The notes below the pieces were generated by a model, which saw only the letters and a program-made list of their open reading frames with translations, was not told the origin of the DNA and did not search any database. Below are positions 21,240 through 33,464 of a DNA stretch of 64,000 bases, in pieces (positions within the stretch are counted from its first letter, which is position 1; each line of letters begins with the position of its first letter). The stretch spans positions 418,721-482,720 of the forward strand of contig KV425570.1 of NCBI GenBank assembly GCA_001632425.1. The letters run 5' to 3'. Source of the stretch: Neolentinus lepideus HHB14362 ss-1 (taxonomy: Eukaryota; Basidiomycota; Agaricomycetes; Gloeophyllales; Gloeophyllaceae). The position numbers and the translations under genes are program-made.

Positions 21240-23532
21240 CCTTGAATGTGTGCCGAAACACGCGGACCCTGGATTAAGATCTGTCACCGTCTTAACCGCT
21301 GTTTCGACGAAACGCGCGGCGAGAAGTTCATTATACGGGCAATATGGGGACCCACTGCGCGAGATCGTCAGGGCCAAAGGCGGTGACCTTGACTGCTTGT
21401 GTCACTCGCCCATGGATCCCCCGAGTCATCAGTCGAGGCTTCGATTACCTCCGTTTGCCCCAAACATTTTATTGATCCTTCGTCCGATGAAGCGTTTACG
21501 TATACGTCTGGTCCGACATCATCCTACGTACGTTAGTGCGGCGTGTTACACGTACCGGTCTGCCAAGTGTATGGACCAATCGAAAGCCTGAGGCGTTAAG
21601 GTTATCCCAGAGGAATGAGCATGAAGTCTAAACGAAATGACAGGTGCGTAGTATGAAATATGTACGCCTAGAGGAAGGGCGAACGTGAGGTAGAGGCAAA
21701 TTAGATCGCGTGAGAGTGACTTTACAAGTTAGTGACCAGCACGCGCCCCGCGAAGCTGTCGCGACCTCCACGAGGCCAGAACGTTGAACACTTGTCGAAA
21801 TTTAAAGCTTTTGTGTCGCGACTCGGACTGCAAATAACGCGTATAAAGAATCCCTGAACCTCGTAGACTGCACAGGCGGCAGTAGGTAAAGCTTAAAGCA
21901 ACGTCGGTAGTGTACGCGTTGGGCAACCGTATTGGTCTGCGATTGCTCCGACACGGAGACGGTTGTTTCTTACGTGCATACAGCCCTGAGAACATAGGGG
22001 ACTGGAGAATCCTCGAGGTGGCCAGCAGCAGTCGATTATTCCAGGAAGGCGTCTAGGCATTCATGAAGAGATGACAGGAAGGGCTCTCATGTACAGCAGG
22101 AACCATATGCAACACCGTATGTTGTCTCCATGGGAACGCCGAGCCTGTATATATACATATTGCTCAACTGCCAAATATCCCAGCATATACAACATCGCTC
22201 TCCTGGAAGACTACAACGCATGTACTGGATTGACAAGCAGTCAACATCACACGCATAGAAAATGAGCGCTGAGCGGCTAAGGCAGTGGTCCATGACGGCA
22301 GCAAAAGCGAATTATATCGGTGCTCGTGGTACTTGTTACCTAGAGATTGGAGCAAGGAACTGTATCTAAGACCTTGCACAGCTCGGTGTATTCGCCCTTC
22401 ATCGAAGCTTCATTATCAACTCGGAGTACCCGGCGCACATTGTATTGGTATCTCGTAAGCCAGATTACCGCACAGATTGTATTGTCTGGCCGAGATATTC
22501 ATCACAGCGGACTCGTGTGCATTGATGAACGCCGCAACAATGTGTCAACAGCCCACTCAGGATAAATAGGTAAATACAAGTTCAGGCGCACGTCCGATGA
22601 CAGATCCATGCAAGAACGAGAGTGAAGCGCCATCGGTCGATGTTGGCCTGCGTCACGGCGTAAGATGGTGTCGAGATGAATTCTGGAATATCTGTCGACC
22701 ATTCATTCCTGTTCATCTGTCGCCGACAACCCATCGGATGTGCAAAGACGGACCACAGATATAGACAGGTTAAAATGGGAGAACTCGTTCATCCTGACAT
22801 TGAAGGCTCTGTTGCGGCGATGAGCCATCATGGAGGACCCAAGACGGCGATCAGAACATAGAAGATGGACAGACTTGAACGAAGAAGATCAATGCGGCTC
22901 CGACATCAGACAAGGCGGGTCCGGACGAACTGGATTTAACATGATTTCTGGAATCTGTTGATAGTGCATTTTACCTGGTCAGTTCACCTGTCTCCGACAT
23001 GCTTGATGTACACGGACGGATCATGGGTGCAAATAAGTTAATTATCGTTCATTGCAACCTAGAGGGCCCTGCCAGAGATGAGGTTCATCATAAACACTGA
23101 GAAACGTTAGAACGAGACGAGAATAGCGATAACGATGAACGAACTCGATCATTGGCTCGCATTGCAATACTTGTCTATAAGTAGAGCAGCATTTCGCAGC
23201 AAAGGGGCGACTATGGCACCTCTTTCATATGCAAGATAGACTGTTCAGTCGTGTCCGAATGCAATCGAGTACAACTCATCGCGGCAAGGCAGAATCGAGA
23301 CCAGGTGTTCTGCTGACGGACCTCGGCAAAAGGTTATCAGCACATCTCTGGGGGGTGTTCTTGAACAATAAGCCGTTCGTGCTATTCTTGCCAGAGCGTG
23401 GGGCTATCAATACATTCCAAGAAACGAATACAATGACTGGAGCTCTGGCTTGAAACCGCATGTCGACAGGCTTCCAAAAGCCTCTCACCGCGTATACTAA
23501 ACTTCCGAGAAGTTTCACTCCATTTCTTGACT
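21240..23532. other. Gene-free stretch with a decayed direct repeat
   Basis: No convincing gene. The segment from about 22679 (ATTCTGGAATATCTGTCGAC) partly recurs from about 22940 (TTTCTGGAATCTGTTGATAG), with matching order of CACCTGTC/TCGCCGACA, ACGGA and GTTCATC blocks. This suggests an old duplication about 260 bp apart, heavily diverged. Confidence 0.4.
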
Positions 23533-24754
23533 CTAATCCGCTTCCTGGCTGACTGACCCGTTCGCTTGTCCTTGTTCTGTTTTCACCAGTTCTATGGCGA
23601 CACACCAGAACATCTGGCCCCAGGGCATACCATCTTCGCCGTCGGGATCGTCGGCCTTCCTGCGCTTGCAACATATGAACCGCACTTGCTGGCCGTCCCA
23701 ATATCGCATCAGGTCGATGCTGATGCCGCCAGGAAGCTTCAGAGCCAGGGAGGGGCTGAACTCGAGGTAGCCGTAGCAGAAATCCGTAGTGATAATGTCC
23801 TGTCTTGACGCGTTAACGCTCATGACAAGCAGTCATTAGCATGATGAGATCTACCTCTGGGCCAAATGCAATCTGCTTTCTGCGATCGGCTTGCGTGAAA
23901 TGGGAACGTCGCTCGTTGGCGTTGGCAAAGAACATATCCTGATTCCCCTTCTTCCCTCTCTTGTTCGATTTCTTGGAGGCTTTCGAGGCCATAGACCGTA
24001 TGGAGCTAAGGGAAGAGGTGGATGAGGCAGATCCATCGGAAGAGTATGATGCGATGGCCGCTGCCATAGTCAGCTGCGAAGTATCATCGGCAATGGGAAT
24101 ACTGGAAGGAAAGGGCGGGGGTGAATCCCGGGTATGAGCCAGAAAAGGCATGGTCGATATCAAAGGCGACAAAGCCCATGGTTGGGTCTGAGATGTCAAA
24201 TCATGCTCGAGAGTCGGATCGACGTATCTGGCGAACAGGTCAGCTGCGATTAGCAAGCAGAAGGCGGAATCCCACGCAAATGGATCCACTGGAGCCCAAT
24301 CAGAACCTTCCGTAGGGACAGGCCTCCAAATGATCCAGTTGGTAGGAATCGCAGGATAAAGGACAAAGTTTACTTCATGAGCTTAAGGGCAGCCCCTGAC
24401 CCCCAAGGTAAATTCAGCGAATGATCGAAAGCGTTCCCAAACAAGATGTCGTCCGCCGACTGTGGCTCCACGAATCTGCCTAGTTACGCGTATCAAACTG
24501 CAGTGCCTTGAGAGGCGACACGCGCTGCACATACCCTGAACCTGGATGCTCCATGAAACACCCTTCCGCTCTTGTCTCTGAAAGTACTCATGCTCAAGGA
24601 CCTTGCCTTCAGCGTTTGTGAAGTCTTTGATGTATGCTATGATCTTTCCCTGGAAGGCGTCAGAGGCAATCTCGACAGGCTTATCGGAGTTGACTTCTAT
24701 CGGCTCCAGCGCAGATAAACTCGGCCCAGCCAAGACGCGAAGACGAGGAGACAT
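23533..24754 (-). CDS. DUF1769 family protein (321 aa)
   Basis: A conserved fungal protein of unknown function. Four exons: 24754-24535, 24479-24374, 24227-23855 and 23799-23533, totalling 966 nt with an open frame. Family features are the N-terminal RLRVLAGPSLSALEPI, the segment SWSIQVQGRF, the block FGNAFDHSLNLPWGSGAAL, and the C-terminal run FCYGYLEFSPSLALKLPGGI followed by RYWDGQQVRFICC and FWCVAIEL. Intron 2 (146 nt) is longer than its neighbours and is mostly open in one frame. A serine- and lysine-rich linker (about residues 150-195) is low complexity. The start is the first ATG in frame. Confidence 0.8.
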
Positions 24755-25351
24755 CGTAGTACTAAGATGCAAAGCAGTGTTCTAGCTAGAAGCTGTACAT
24801 TCAGCGCACTGCTTTCTAGTATTGGAGTAGTCGGCGTATCGGGGGCAGTTCCTGATCCACAAGAACCGCTTCCGGTAACCACAGCGCCCCGGAGACTAGA
24901 GTTGTCCTTCCAGGCCGTAACAGCAAGTACTGTCCTCGCAAGTTCGTCCTTATGCACAGTGCATTCAGTGTTCTGTAAGAGTCGTAATGACATTGCTCAG
25001 CAATGGTAATGTCGTCTGGCGTGACGAGCAGCGTGACAACACGTGATAATCCGCGCCAAGCCACTCCTCGTGTCCAGTGCCCTTAAATTTTTTACGCATC
25101 CAATATGGATCCTGAATCGATAAGTCATCAGGAAAACCCTGAATTGGCGGTAGTCTCCTTCGGTTTTAGGACGCCTTATTCGAGACAAAATAAGGCAAGT
25201 TCTGGCGCTCAAAGCGCTGAAAGAAAGATGCCCGAAAGCATGTCTGAGACACTCCTCTGACTAAGTTTGAGCTGAGTCCCTCCAACATGAAAATTCCCTA
25301 ATGTCCAAACTCATGCAAACCGTGAAGGTATGAAAGCAATGAAAAAATAAA

Positions 25352-25446
25352 CGACGCCGGCAGGACTTGAACCTGCGCCCGCAACGCGGAACAGATAAAT
25401 AACCTGTAGTTCTAATCTGTCGCCTTAACCACTCGGCCACAGCGCC
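25352..25446 (-). tRNA. tRNA-Ser(AGA) with a 13-nt intron
   Basis: On the minus strand the gene starts GGCGCTGTGGCCGAGTGG and ends CCTGCCGGCGTCG. The acceptor arms pair (GGCGCTG with CGGCGTC) and G is the discriminator base. The anticodon stem ACAGA/TCTGT encloses TTAGAA, then an intron CTACAGGTTATTT (25409-25397) just after position 37. This gives anticodon AGA. A long variable arm (TCCGCGTTGCGGG region) and the T-arm GCAGGTTCAAGTCCTGC fit a serine tRNA. It resembles the yeast tRNA-Ser(AGA) sequence pattern. The A and B box promoters are internal. Confidence 0.93.
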
Positions 25447-25904
25447 GCACAGTAGTGGACGACTTCGTAAGTGAATGTCTGGCCATCCTTGGTTTATCTG
25501 ATGAACATGTCCTTGCTTTTCAATATTCTGTGTATATTGCGATCCCCAGCCCACTGATTCAACCTTCCCTTTCTGAATAACTCCTTATGCTATAAGACCG
25601 AGTAGTCCTTTATGAGAAAATAATGAATGATCACTAGAGAAGGACATCTAGTTAGTCGAGGTGGCACCCGCCTTGTGTCCAGGTCCTCAGGCTGTTTTGC
25701 GCTGAACCCCGCTCCATCGTCAAGTAGCATTACACATATTCGAAGCCTCACTCCCATGCTGCAATCCATGACATAGAAGCTTTTCGCATCCATTACTCTC
25801 GTCCCAATTCTGTAATACGTCTTTCGCCTCATCACTGCATTTAACGAATCGGGAGTCAGTACATGTTTGTGAATTAACCTGCACTACTAGTGGCATCTGA
25901 TGTA

Positions 25905-27436
25905 TTATGTCGCCAAAGCAGCAGAGAAATCGAATGCACCCGTCACACCAGAGGTGGACTGAGCGTGGGACTTGAGCGCTTGCCAGTCAGCGCCATTAAC
26001 TTCGATCTGGAAGAAGTCAGCATATGTCATCTTATACGAACACACCGATGCCAGCATACCTCGTAGTTCTGATCCTGTGAACAGATCATACTATGTCAGA
26101 ATCATCATTCGCTTGATGATGGATAACCTATCATTACCTGGTGGGGATCTTTGTTGGTAATAAGCTACCAGTAGAGCCACGGAACGCCGTATTTGTTTAT
26201 CTTCTCGACGTTGCCCTGCAGGTTCGCTTGCCGAGAGCTATCACTTGAGCTGAAGAGAGAACCCCATTCTTCCACGATAAGCTTCTTGTCGGCCGCCATG
26301 GCTTGAGAGACGGCACTGGGCATGAAACTATCAAAATCACTAATACAGATAGCCAATGGTCAGATGTTCATTGATTGATTGAGCGTAAACATTCACTCAC
26401 TCGTTGTAGTCGTGAATGGCGACTACGTCGATGGCACAGTCCGAGCTAAAGAATGTCAACTGAACGCTGGCCTTGCCGGAACTGCCTCCAGTGAAGATGA
26501 GTATGTCCTTGTTACCGACGTTGCCACGAATCTGTTTGGCAGTATCGCAAATCCAATTCAGATGCGAGTGATAGAAGTCTAATAGACACAGTATTCAGTG
26601 CAACAGCGTCAACGTCAGAAAAATATGCGCACTCTGGTCAAAGATCATGGGTTCATTCTGAGCCTCAAAGCCAAAGATGTATTCGCCGAGCTCGGACCAG
26701 GGTTTGCCCAACGTCTTGTGCTTGTGGGTATTGAGGATGTGAGTAATGCGATTGTTGAAGCCTCGAGGGTAGCTATCGATTTGTTAAAATCTGTTCGGCA
26801 TCATTCAGTGCTCGAGTACGTACTCGGATTGGTGTAGAAGCCATCCACGCTACCGGCTGTTCTGAAGTATACATCCTCAGACCGTAGAGTATTCACTTCA
26901 TCACAGTTATAAGTTCAAGATAAGGGCTTTTACCACTATACATTCCGATCAGGAGCTTGACACCTAGACCGCCGAAGAAGTCAGTGCGCCTGTTACTAAC
27001 ACGTTAGGAGACCACCACAAACCATAATTATGGGCAATCAACATGGTCTGGTCGAGGAGATCCAGAACAGTGTCGTCGTATTTACCGAGACCTGCATGCT
27101 CAAGTTCGTTAACATCTTTATTATCTGAGTTCCTCTGGCCGCTGCTTTGTCCGGTGACCCAGGTGCACAGAACCTAAATAAACAGCTTGATAATAATATC
27201 AGTGAGATGTGACAGTCCATGAATATACCTTCATGCCGGCATCACTCATGCCTTGAAACAGCTCCTCTTGCTCGTTGGTTGGCAAAGTGTGGACATAGTA
27301 ATCTACGCACAGAATAATTAGTCAGGAACAACGGAAACGTGGACCACATACTATTAGCACCAGTCCAACTGTTTATGGCCTGCGTGGCAGGCAGGACGGT
27401 GGGCAATTGGCTCAGGGCCGTGTGAGTTAACTTCAT
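25905..27436 (-). pseudogene. GH5-like glycoside hydrolase with an in-frame stop
   Basis: A secreted cellulase/mannanase-like enzyme of glycoside hydrolase family 5. Ten exons: 27436-27352, 27302-27229, 27173-27023, 26963-26934, 26895-26820, 26772-26633, 26578-26401, 26339-26138, 26074-26060 (15 nt) and 26006-25905. The start MKLTHTALSQLPTVLPATQA looks like a short signal peptide before INSWTGANNYY. FEAQNEP (residues 174-180) holds the acid/base glutamate and LIVEEWGS (265-272) the nucleophile. After VPWLYW (residue 302) a TAG at 26165-26167 interrupts the frame, where relatives usually have glutamine (CAG to TAG is one transition). Good coding sequence and two more exons follow to a TAA at 25905. 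Either it is a young pseudogene or it makes a protein about 48 residues short. Both catalytic glutamates precede the stop. Confidence 0.75.
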
Positions 27437-28775
27437 GACAAACAGTTGAATGTTCCCGGTGATTTCGCTGGTGGAGATCAGGACACTTGCCCTGCTTTCT
27501 TTATACTTCTCTGCCAACAGCTTCACGCTTGCGTTGATGGAGACGCAAATCCCTGCACGTTGTTCTCGGCTCGCCGCGACCATGATTGCCCACAATTTTG
27601 GGCCAGCGTTCGTTCCCTGGCAATGTAGCTGAAACGGTGACAACTACTTCACCCACGCTGCGAGAGAGTTCGGTACAGACTATTTGGCCAATCCAGGTAT
27701 CTGACTAGAAGGTGTGTCGCATGGAACCGAATTCGCGAATATTGCCATCACGAGAGCCAGTCAGACATGGAACGGACCGGGAACATGACTATTGGGAATC
27801 ACTCAGGGACACCAATATTGATCACTTGCATGCCTTCTGAAGTGACATACAGGAACTCTAGACGGCTTCGAAATCCTGCTGCGGGCAAACTGCTGGCAAA
27901 CTGGGCAGACACATACTTTTTTGCCGACGGCATGGAATCAGCGCAAATTAGTGCCACCGTCCCCGACTCCATACGAGTCAGAAAATTGCGTGGCACTAGC
28001 GATGAACGCGTAGTTTGTCATATATCATGACACAAAACGATATCGCGACAGACGTTCCTGGACGAAGAAGGTAGGAAAGACGACGCTGCAATAGAGCGAG
28101 CAATACAAAGGCACGACAACGACAACGACGTAGTCGGGATGATTGCGTAGCGTACTTGAGTAAGTTGTTCACACGAATTACTCGCGCCTACAAGTTGCGT
28201 TCTCGTTTCTCCCCCTCCTCCCGTGGGAGTCGGAGAAGACACCTCCCTTGTGCATAAGTGTGAGACAGACAAATACAATATGGATTAGAAAATATCGTAA
28301 GTGCAGAGAGCGAGGCTAAGATATAAATGTTACTGAGAAGACGAAAACAAGCAGTTTAATTAATTATTTAAGCCGCTAGAGTCGAACGACAGTAAAGACT
28401 CGGACTCGAAGCAGCACTTGGTCTCGATGCCAGCTCGCAGGCTCGGGAGGCCACTCACGTCAATCGAGATTCTATAGGTGTGAACACAAGGTCCTGACAC
28501 CACCACAATCGGATAGAACTCACTTGCAAAGTTCGAGGAGGAAACATTAGTTTCCACAATATTTGGCCTCCAGTATAGCATATGCCACTTTGAACAATCA
28601 TATGCATATGATGGCTTGTGATCGGTCTGATCGAGTTGCTTCACGTGCAGTGCGATGGTCCGCTAGCTCGCTCAGGTAGTCTATGAAATTATTGGACGCT
28701 TTATTGCGACGAATAGGAAGATATATTACATGTCATTGCAGTACTAGACTTCTTCCCTCAGGACGAGGTACGCCC
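27437..28775. other. No recognisable gene
   Basis: Upstream flank of the GH5-like gene and the 3' side of the LRR-like gene. Short frames only. Confidence 0.45.
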
Positions 28776-30524
28776 TTATAGTGATTGCCACTTGACACCG
28801 CCTCTCTCGAGCGCCATGGGATGCGCTTGATAGTCCTCAGGAACGAACTCCTCTATATCCACGTCGTCCTCGCTAGCGCTATTCATTTCGCTATCGAAGT
28901 AGTTGCCCTCGTCGGCGTCTTCACTGGCCTCCGTAATGGCTCCCTCAGCGTCGGTGGGAAATATCGGGTATCGAAACCTGGGATTTCTCGGACGGGCCAG
29001 TTTCTCAAACGCTTCGAGAGGCACTATCATCACTTGATCCACGCCGTCCAGCGTCCATATCCGAGGCGATTGGCCGCTTATACGCTGCGACAGGTAAAGC
29101 CACTCCAGACGAGTCGTTGCGTTGGACTGACGTGACTCGATCATCCGCATCAAAGCGGCCTGGGAGTCGACAATCAACTCCAACAACTCTAGGTGTCGAA
29201 GTTGCCTGCACAGACCCTCGTTGGATCTTGGGTGGACAACGAGAGCGTCGAGGAAATCCCTCTGTGGGTACAGGGGAGCAGCCACAACGCACAGGCTCTC
29301 CAGCCTGTCACAAGATCGGAGGGCCTCGAGAAGACCGTCTTCGATGTAGAATAGGTGAAACAGGCTTAGGTGGACCAACCTGCAGCCTGAGCGTGATATA
29401 AAGTCGGCGAGGGGGAAGTATGAGTCATCGTGCTCCCCGTGCTCCGACTCCGAACACCTGTTCGCCATGAACAGGTCTGCAAGGCTCGGAAGCTGCAACC
29501 TATCCAAGAGAACGCTAACGGAGAGAGCAGCCAACTTCAGCTGCGTCAATAGCGGCAGTACGAGGACCGTTGGATTCACAGAGGACGAGGCCGTGACGAC
29601 GCTGGAGTCGAGGAAGAGCATTAAGTTTGTGAGCTTTGCGCATCCATTTAAAGCGTCCACACAGGATGAGAAGCTCAGACTGGTCTTCAGTTCCAAGGCC
29701 GTGAGATTCTGCCACTGCCCGTCCAGCCTCAGCATACCGCCACCATCAAGGCGGGGAACAAATGTGAGTGTAAAGCGCTCTAACTGAGGAAGACCACCGA
29801 GAAAGGCTAGAGAGTTGAGCTCATCCACAGTGATATCAAGTAGGAGCAGCGACAGCGTCTTCAGCGAACTCAAGTCCAACGGGGGTAGACACAGAACTAG
29901 ACGACAGTCCGTCACGCTGAACACAAAAACCGCGTTTATCCAATGAGAAGACGACGAAAACGGTGCCATGCCACTTCGCATGAGCAGGGGATCGATTAAC
30001 ACCGGCATCGGAAGATTCCACTGAGTGGCAGTGAGCGAAGCAGTATTGGATGCAATGAGACGGCTACGTACCAAGGGAAGAGGAGAACGTCTTGCCACTG
30101 TTACAGACATAGTAGCGGTCTTGCGACGAAGGAAGCGGTGGTAGGATGAAGACAGAACCTGACTGTCGCTGGCCTTATATACGAGAACAGGAATGACAAA
30201 TTGATGTGGCAAGGAAGTCATTATATACAAATGAGCCACAGAAGTCAAGAAGTCTCGGAACAGATAAGCAGGCCGGCCATGCCAGAGCCACAAGTAGGGG
30301 TTGATCCATAAGCACTTACCTGGAATGGAACAATGCATTTGCGCCGCCGTGTAGACAACGTGGCAAAGAACACCAGAATACAAAGACTGGCTTTGTCGAC
30401 AATCGGCATCCCGAAGCAGCGAGGGTGTACCGTGCCACTCACTCGAACTTAGCCTTGAATCTGACGATGGTTGGAGGACAATGGTGTATTGTTGCTGATA
30501 CCACCGCGAGTTCGCGTGAGACAT
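28776..30524 (-). CDS. LRR-like hypothetical protein, F-box family type (up to 582 aa)
   Basis: A single open frame of 582 codons, unusually long for this intron-dense DNA. From about residue 200 on it shows irregular leucine-rich units, for example LKTLSLLLLDITVDELNSL, QLERFTLTF, LTALELKTSL and LRHLELLELIVDS, and it ends in an acidic tail (EDADEGNYFDSEMNSASEDD). This resembles the substrate-binding half of the large, fast-evolving F-box/LRR family of mushrooms. I do not see a clear F-box. The N-terminal 130 residues are less convincing: GTAAGTG at about 30319 is a strong splice donor inside the frame, with an acceptor GCGACAG near 30162, so the true 5' part may be spliced or start further in. 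Function unknown. Confidence 0.6.
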   Translation of the reverse strand: MSHANSRWYQQQYTIVLQPSSDSRLSSSEWHGTPSLLRDADCRQSQSLYSGVLCHVVYTAAQMHCSIPGKCLWINPYLWLWHGRPAYLFRDFLTSVAHLYIMTSLPHQFVIPVLVYKASDSQVLSSSYHRFLRRKTATMSVTVARRSPLPLVRSRLIASNTASLTATQWNLPMPVLIDPLLMRSGMAPFSSSSHWINAVFVFSVTDCRLVLCLPPLDLSSLKTLSLLLLDITVDELNSLAFLGGLPQLERFTLTFVPRLDGGGMLRLDGQWQNLTALELKTSLSFSSCVDALNGCAKLTNLMLFLDSSVVTASSSVNPTVLVLPLLTQLKLAALSVSVLLDRLQLPSLADLFMANRCSESEHGEHDDSYFPLADFISRSGCRLVHLSLFHLFYIEDGLLEALRSCDRLESLCVVAAPLYPQRDFLDALVVHPRSNEGLCRQLRHLELLELIVDSQAALMRMIESRQSNATTRLEWLYLSQRISGQSPRIWTLDGVDQVMIVPLEAFEKLARPRNPRFRYPIFPTDAEGAITEASEDADEGNYFDSEMNSASEDDVDIEEFVPEDYQAHPMALERGGVKWQSL

Positions 30525-32201
30525 GGAAAAACGCTATGAATTCGACATGATAGGTGCCACAAGGACTGGAAGAGTGGTTCTTCGACACGGAGAACCGCGG
30601 TGCCGTACTGCGATTTACGATATCGGATACCTTGAGACTGGAATGCGAGAAACCCCCGCGTATATGCGCCGCAGACGCAAGTAACAGGTCGTCGTCAAGA
30701 CTGCGATCATCGGAAAAATTATCTCGAGGCTTTGTGCTTCAAGATATACAAAGTTCCGTGATAACAACCGCCAATGATACCGGACGGAAAATTTTTGGTT
30801 GGACATCGAGTGACTCTAAGCCGTGGACCGACTCGGATGGACTTTGCAAAAACGTTTGAGTTGCCTGCGGCGCACTGAAATGCGCCGCTTGGACCGATTT
30901 GGTTTACTCGCTACAGCGAACTGGGTCGGAGTTGTACCTATAATCAATTGCCACCTGGTCATAGCGCTTGTCCTAAAAAAAAATGTGCCACTTTGTAAGC
31001 GATATAGTGATGAGTGCGATTATTCGAACCCGCTTTTGAAACTAGTGACCTATATAAGCTGACACACTCAGAGAATTGACAGTGAAGGATGTAGCAGAAA
31101 CTTACTAGTACTTATATCGAAGATGCGTCACAGGAATGAGTAATAAGTAAGTCTGATTATCTGCATGATATTTTCCCGACATTCCGCATAGAGGACCTGG
31201 GGCATTAAATAAGTATACAAATCGCGATATATTACTATTACGCAGATACTTCACCACCTTCATCTTTGGTGAGAATAGCTATACTGCCTGTCATCAATGG
31301 AAACGATGTAAGGCTCGGGTGGCAAGCTGCGGCTCGGTTGGAAAGACCTCCTTAACACGGTTCTGGCAGCGGTATCATTCAGACACATTCGAACTGACCG
31401 ATCGAATTGAGCAGGCAAATGCATCAGTGTATAATGCGGAAGCTAGGGGCGGGCGCTAATAGAATGTCTTGCATGCAATAACAGTTCTGTGATACAACGC
31501 GCTTGCTTACTTGCATGCTTCATCCAAGCAATCCCTTCAATCGGCCCATAGAGAAGATAAGATGCGACGTAGTACTCAGCCGAAGCGCCGGATAGCATGA
31601 GAAAAAGAGTGTGTCCTCGCTGTCGCGCGCATCGACGTCGCTGTCACTGTCTTGCTTGTCGCAAACGCTCTCAACCCTCCCAACACTGCCCACGACGTCG
31701 AGCGTTATAACGTCCAATGATTGGCTGAGGAGTGAAACTGGTAAACAATACCCACGAATCCCAGGAACCGGCGGTATTTTTGACGGCGGCTCCGGAGACG
31801 CAGATGATGTACGGGAGGGTCTGGAACGGGCCACCAGGAATTTATGGACGCCAGGTACCCCAGTCAAGTCAGGATCTCCTCTCTTTCCGTAACAGCGACT
31901 TCCTTTGCTGAACGCGTAAGACGGCGGTGCAGCGTGTTCTTGCGATCCGGACGGTAAGCTCTATGTTGTTGGGGTGTGCATTCATCTCATTTCGACAGAT
32001 TGAAAGGCGCTTTGGATCTGGCGTCTGCGCTGATACTAATAGTACACTCGTCGCCAGTGAGTATTTCGGTTTTCACAGGTAGCCAGTCCAAGAAAAAATC
32101 TGATATAAATCTTCGGGAAGAGTAGCTCGCTCTCGCGGCCTTGAGACAATACTCCTTCCATTCATTTATCCAGCACATTCGTTTTCCTTGCACGTCGTAT
32201 C
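30525..32201. other. No recognisable gene
   Basis: Only short frames. A minus-strand frame at 31520-31867 has no similarity I recognise. The CT-rich part before 32202 is the promoter of the next gene. Confidence 0.45.
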
Positions 32202-33464
32202 ATGTTCACGCCGCCCCCTTCTCCCCTTCCATTCGCGCAGAAGGCCTTGGAGTCTTCGGAGTCACTCCCGTCTAATGGGATCACGCTAGCGGTGCCACCG
32301 TCGTATCCGTCATCTCGATCACCGTCCCCACCATCGCAAGTGCATGCACACCAGCGCACCTCATCCCTACGAAATCACGAGGCCAAGCTGCGAAGTGGCC
32401 GACGTACGCGATGGACGATTCTCCTTGTCCCTGCGGTCCTCATTATTATCACCGCCTCCACGCGCTATCTCTCTCACCCCGCCGCTTTCGACATCCTCTC
32501 AGCGCACCGACCGTCCAACTTCGACAGCTGGACGTCTGCACTGACGGACTGGAAGTTCCATGAGCACCGTACGAAGCACCGACGGACTCCAGACACAGTA
32601 CCCGACCCACTCTCGACGGTGTCTGCGTCGACTGCCACGGCTGTCTCGTCGTCGGCTGTGACAGGCCCACTGTCTGCCACCTTCCCCAGCACGCCCACGG
32701 CAAGCGCTATCAGCCTGCCGACGATCCCGGCGGACCCGCCAGTGCTCCCGACGCCCTTCCCGCAACCTTTCGACCAGCTCGAGCAGAACTTTTCGACACA
32801 GGGATGCCAGGCGTTCTTTATAGACATGCTGCAGGCGGAGGACCTCCGCGACTGTCGGGCGTTCTCCCTCCTGCTTCAGAATTCGTTCGCTTTCAGCGAG
32901 GCGCAGAGCAACATCACCGAGATGAACGCGATCATCTGGGGCACCTGCAACACTCCCGCTGACGAGGACACGTGCGTCTCGACCATGGCGTCGTATCTCA
33001 GCCAGATGAGGTCCCAGTGCTCGAAGGAGATCTCGAATGACTTCTCTGCCGTGACCCAAGCTGTAGCAGGTCTCGAGGCGTACTCTCTTATGCGGACAGT
33101 CGCGTGCGAGACGGACCCATCAACGAACACGTACTGCTTCATTGATGCGATCTCCAACACGAACCCCTCGGACCTATTTTTCTACTACCTCCCACTGGGT
33201 ATCGCCGTGCCTACCTCTAGCACACCAACGTGTGACGCCTGTACACAGACGCTTATGGGCCTATACGACCAAGCACAGAAGAATGTTTCGGCGTTGCAGC
33301 AGACGTACAATGATGCCGCGTTGTTTGCGCGCAGCACTTGTGGCTCCAACTATGTAGCGGCCGTAGGCGGTGCGAACGGTGCGACTCGCTTGGCCGGGAT
33401 GGGCAGAAGCTATACGGTGATGGTGGCGCTCTTGGGTGTCGCTGTAGTAATGTCCCTCTTATGA
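32202..33464 (+). CDS. DUF7729-type membrane protein (420 aa)
   Basis: An intronless gene. The N-terminal 70 residues are rich in proline and serine. A membrane segment TILLVPAVLIIITAS spans about residues 72-86, next to basic RSGRRTR, suggesting a type II anchor. A Ser/Thr/Pro linker (about 135-185) leads to a cysteine-containing extracellular or lumenal domain (CQAFFIDMLQAEDLRDCRAF, then CNTPADEDTC, YCFIDAISNTNPSDLFFYYLPLG and PTCDACTQTLMGLY). A second hydrophobic stretch at the very C-terminus (MVALLGVAVVMSLL) could be a GPI signal or an anchor. The domain matches the fungal family I know as DUF7729, of unknown function. The ATG is the first after a short AT/CT-rich leader. Confidence 0.8.
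   Translation: MFTPPPSPLPFAQKALESSESLPSNGITLAVPPSYPSSRSPSPPSQVHAHQRTSSLRNHEAKLRSGRRTRWTILLVPAVLIIITASTRYLSHPAAFDILSAHRPSNFDSWTSALTDWKFHEHRTKHRRTPDTVPDPLSTVSASTATAVSSSAVTGPLSATFPSTPTASAISLPTIPADPPVLPTPFPQPFDQLEQNFSTQGCQAFFIDMLQAEDLRDCRAFSLLLQNSFAFSEAQSNITEMNAIIWGTCNTPADEDTCVSTMASYLSQMRSQCSKEISNDFSAVTQAVAGLEAYSLMRTVACETDPSTNTYCFIDAISNTNPSDLFFYYLPLGIAVPTSSTPTCDACTQTLMGLYDQAQKNVSALQQTYNDAALFARSTCGSNYVAAVGGANGATRLAGMGRSYTVMVALLGVAVVMSLL

Noticed and set aside
25261..25554. Reading frame containing VAEWLRR over the tRNA
   Set aside because: This is the well-known spurious translation of a tRNA gene; the RNA structure explains the sequence.
26138..26167. An intron removing the TAG in the GH5-like gene
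   Set aside because: The only GT...AG span that would remove it is about 21 nt, too short for splicing.
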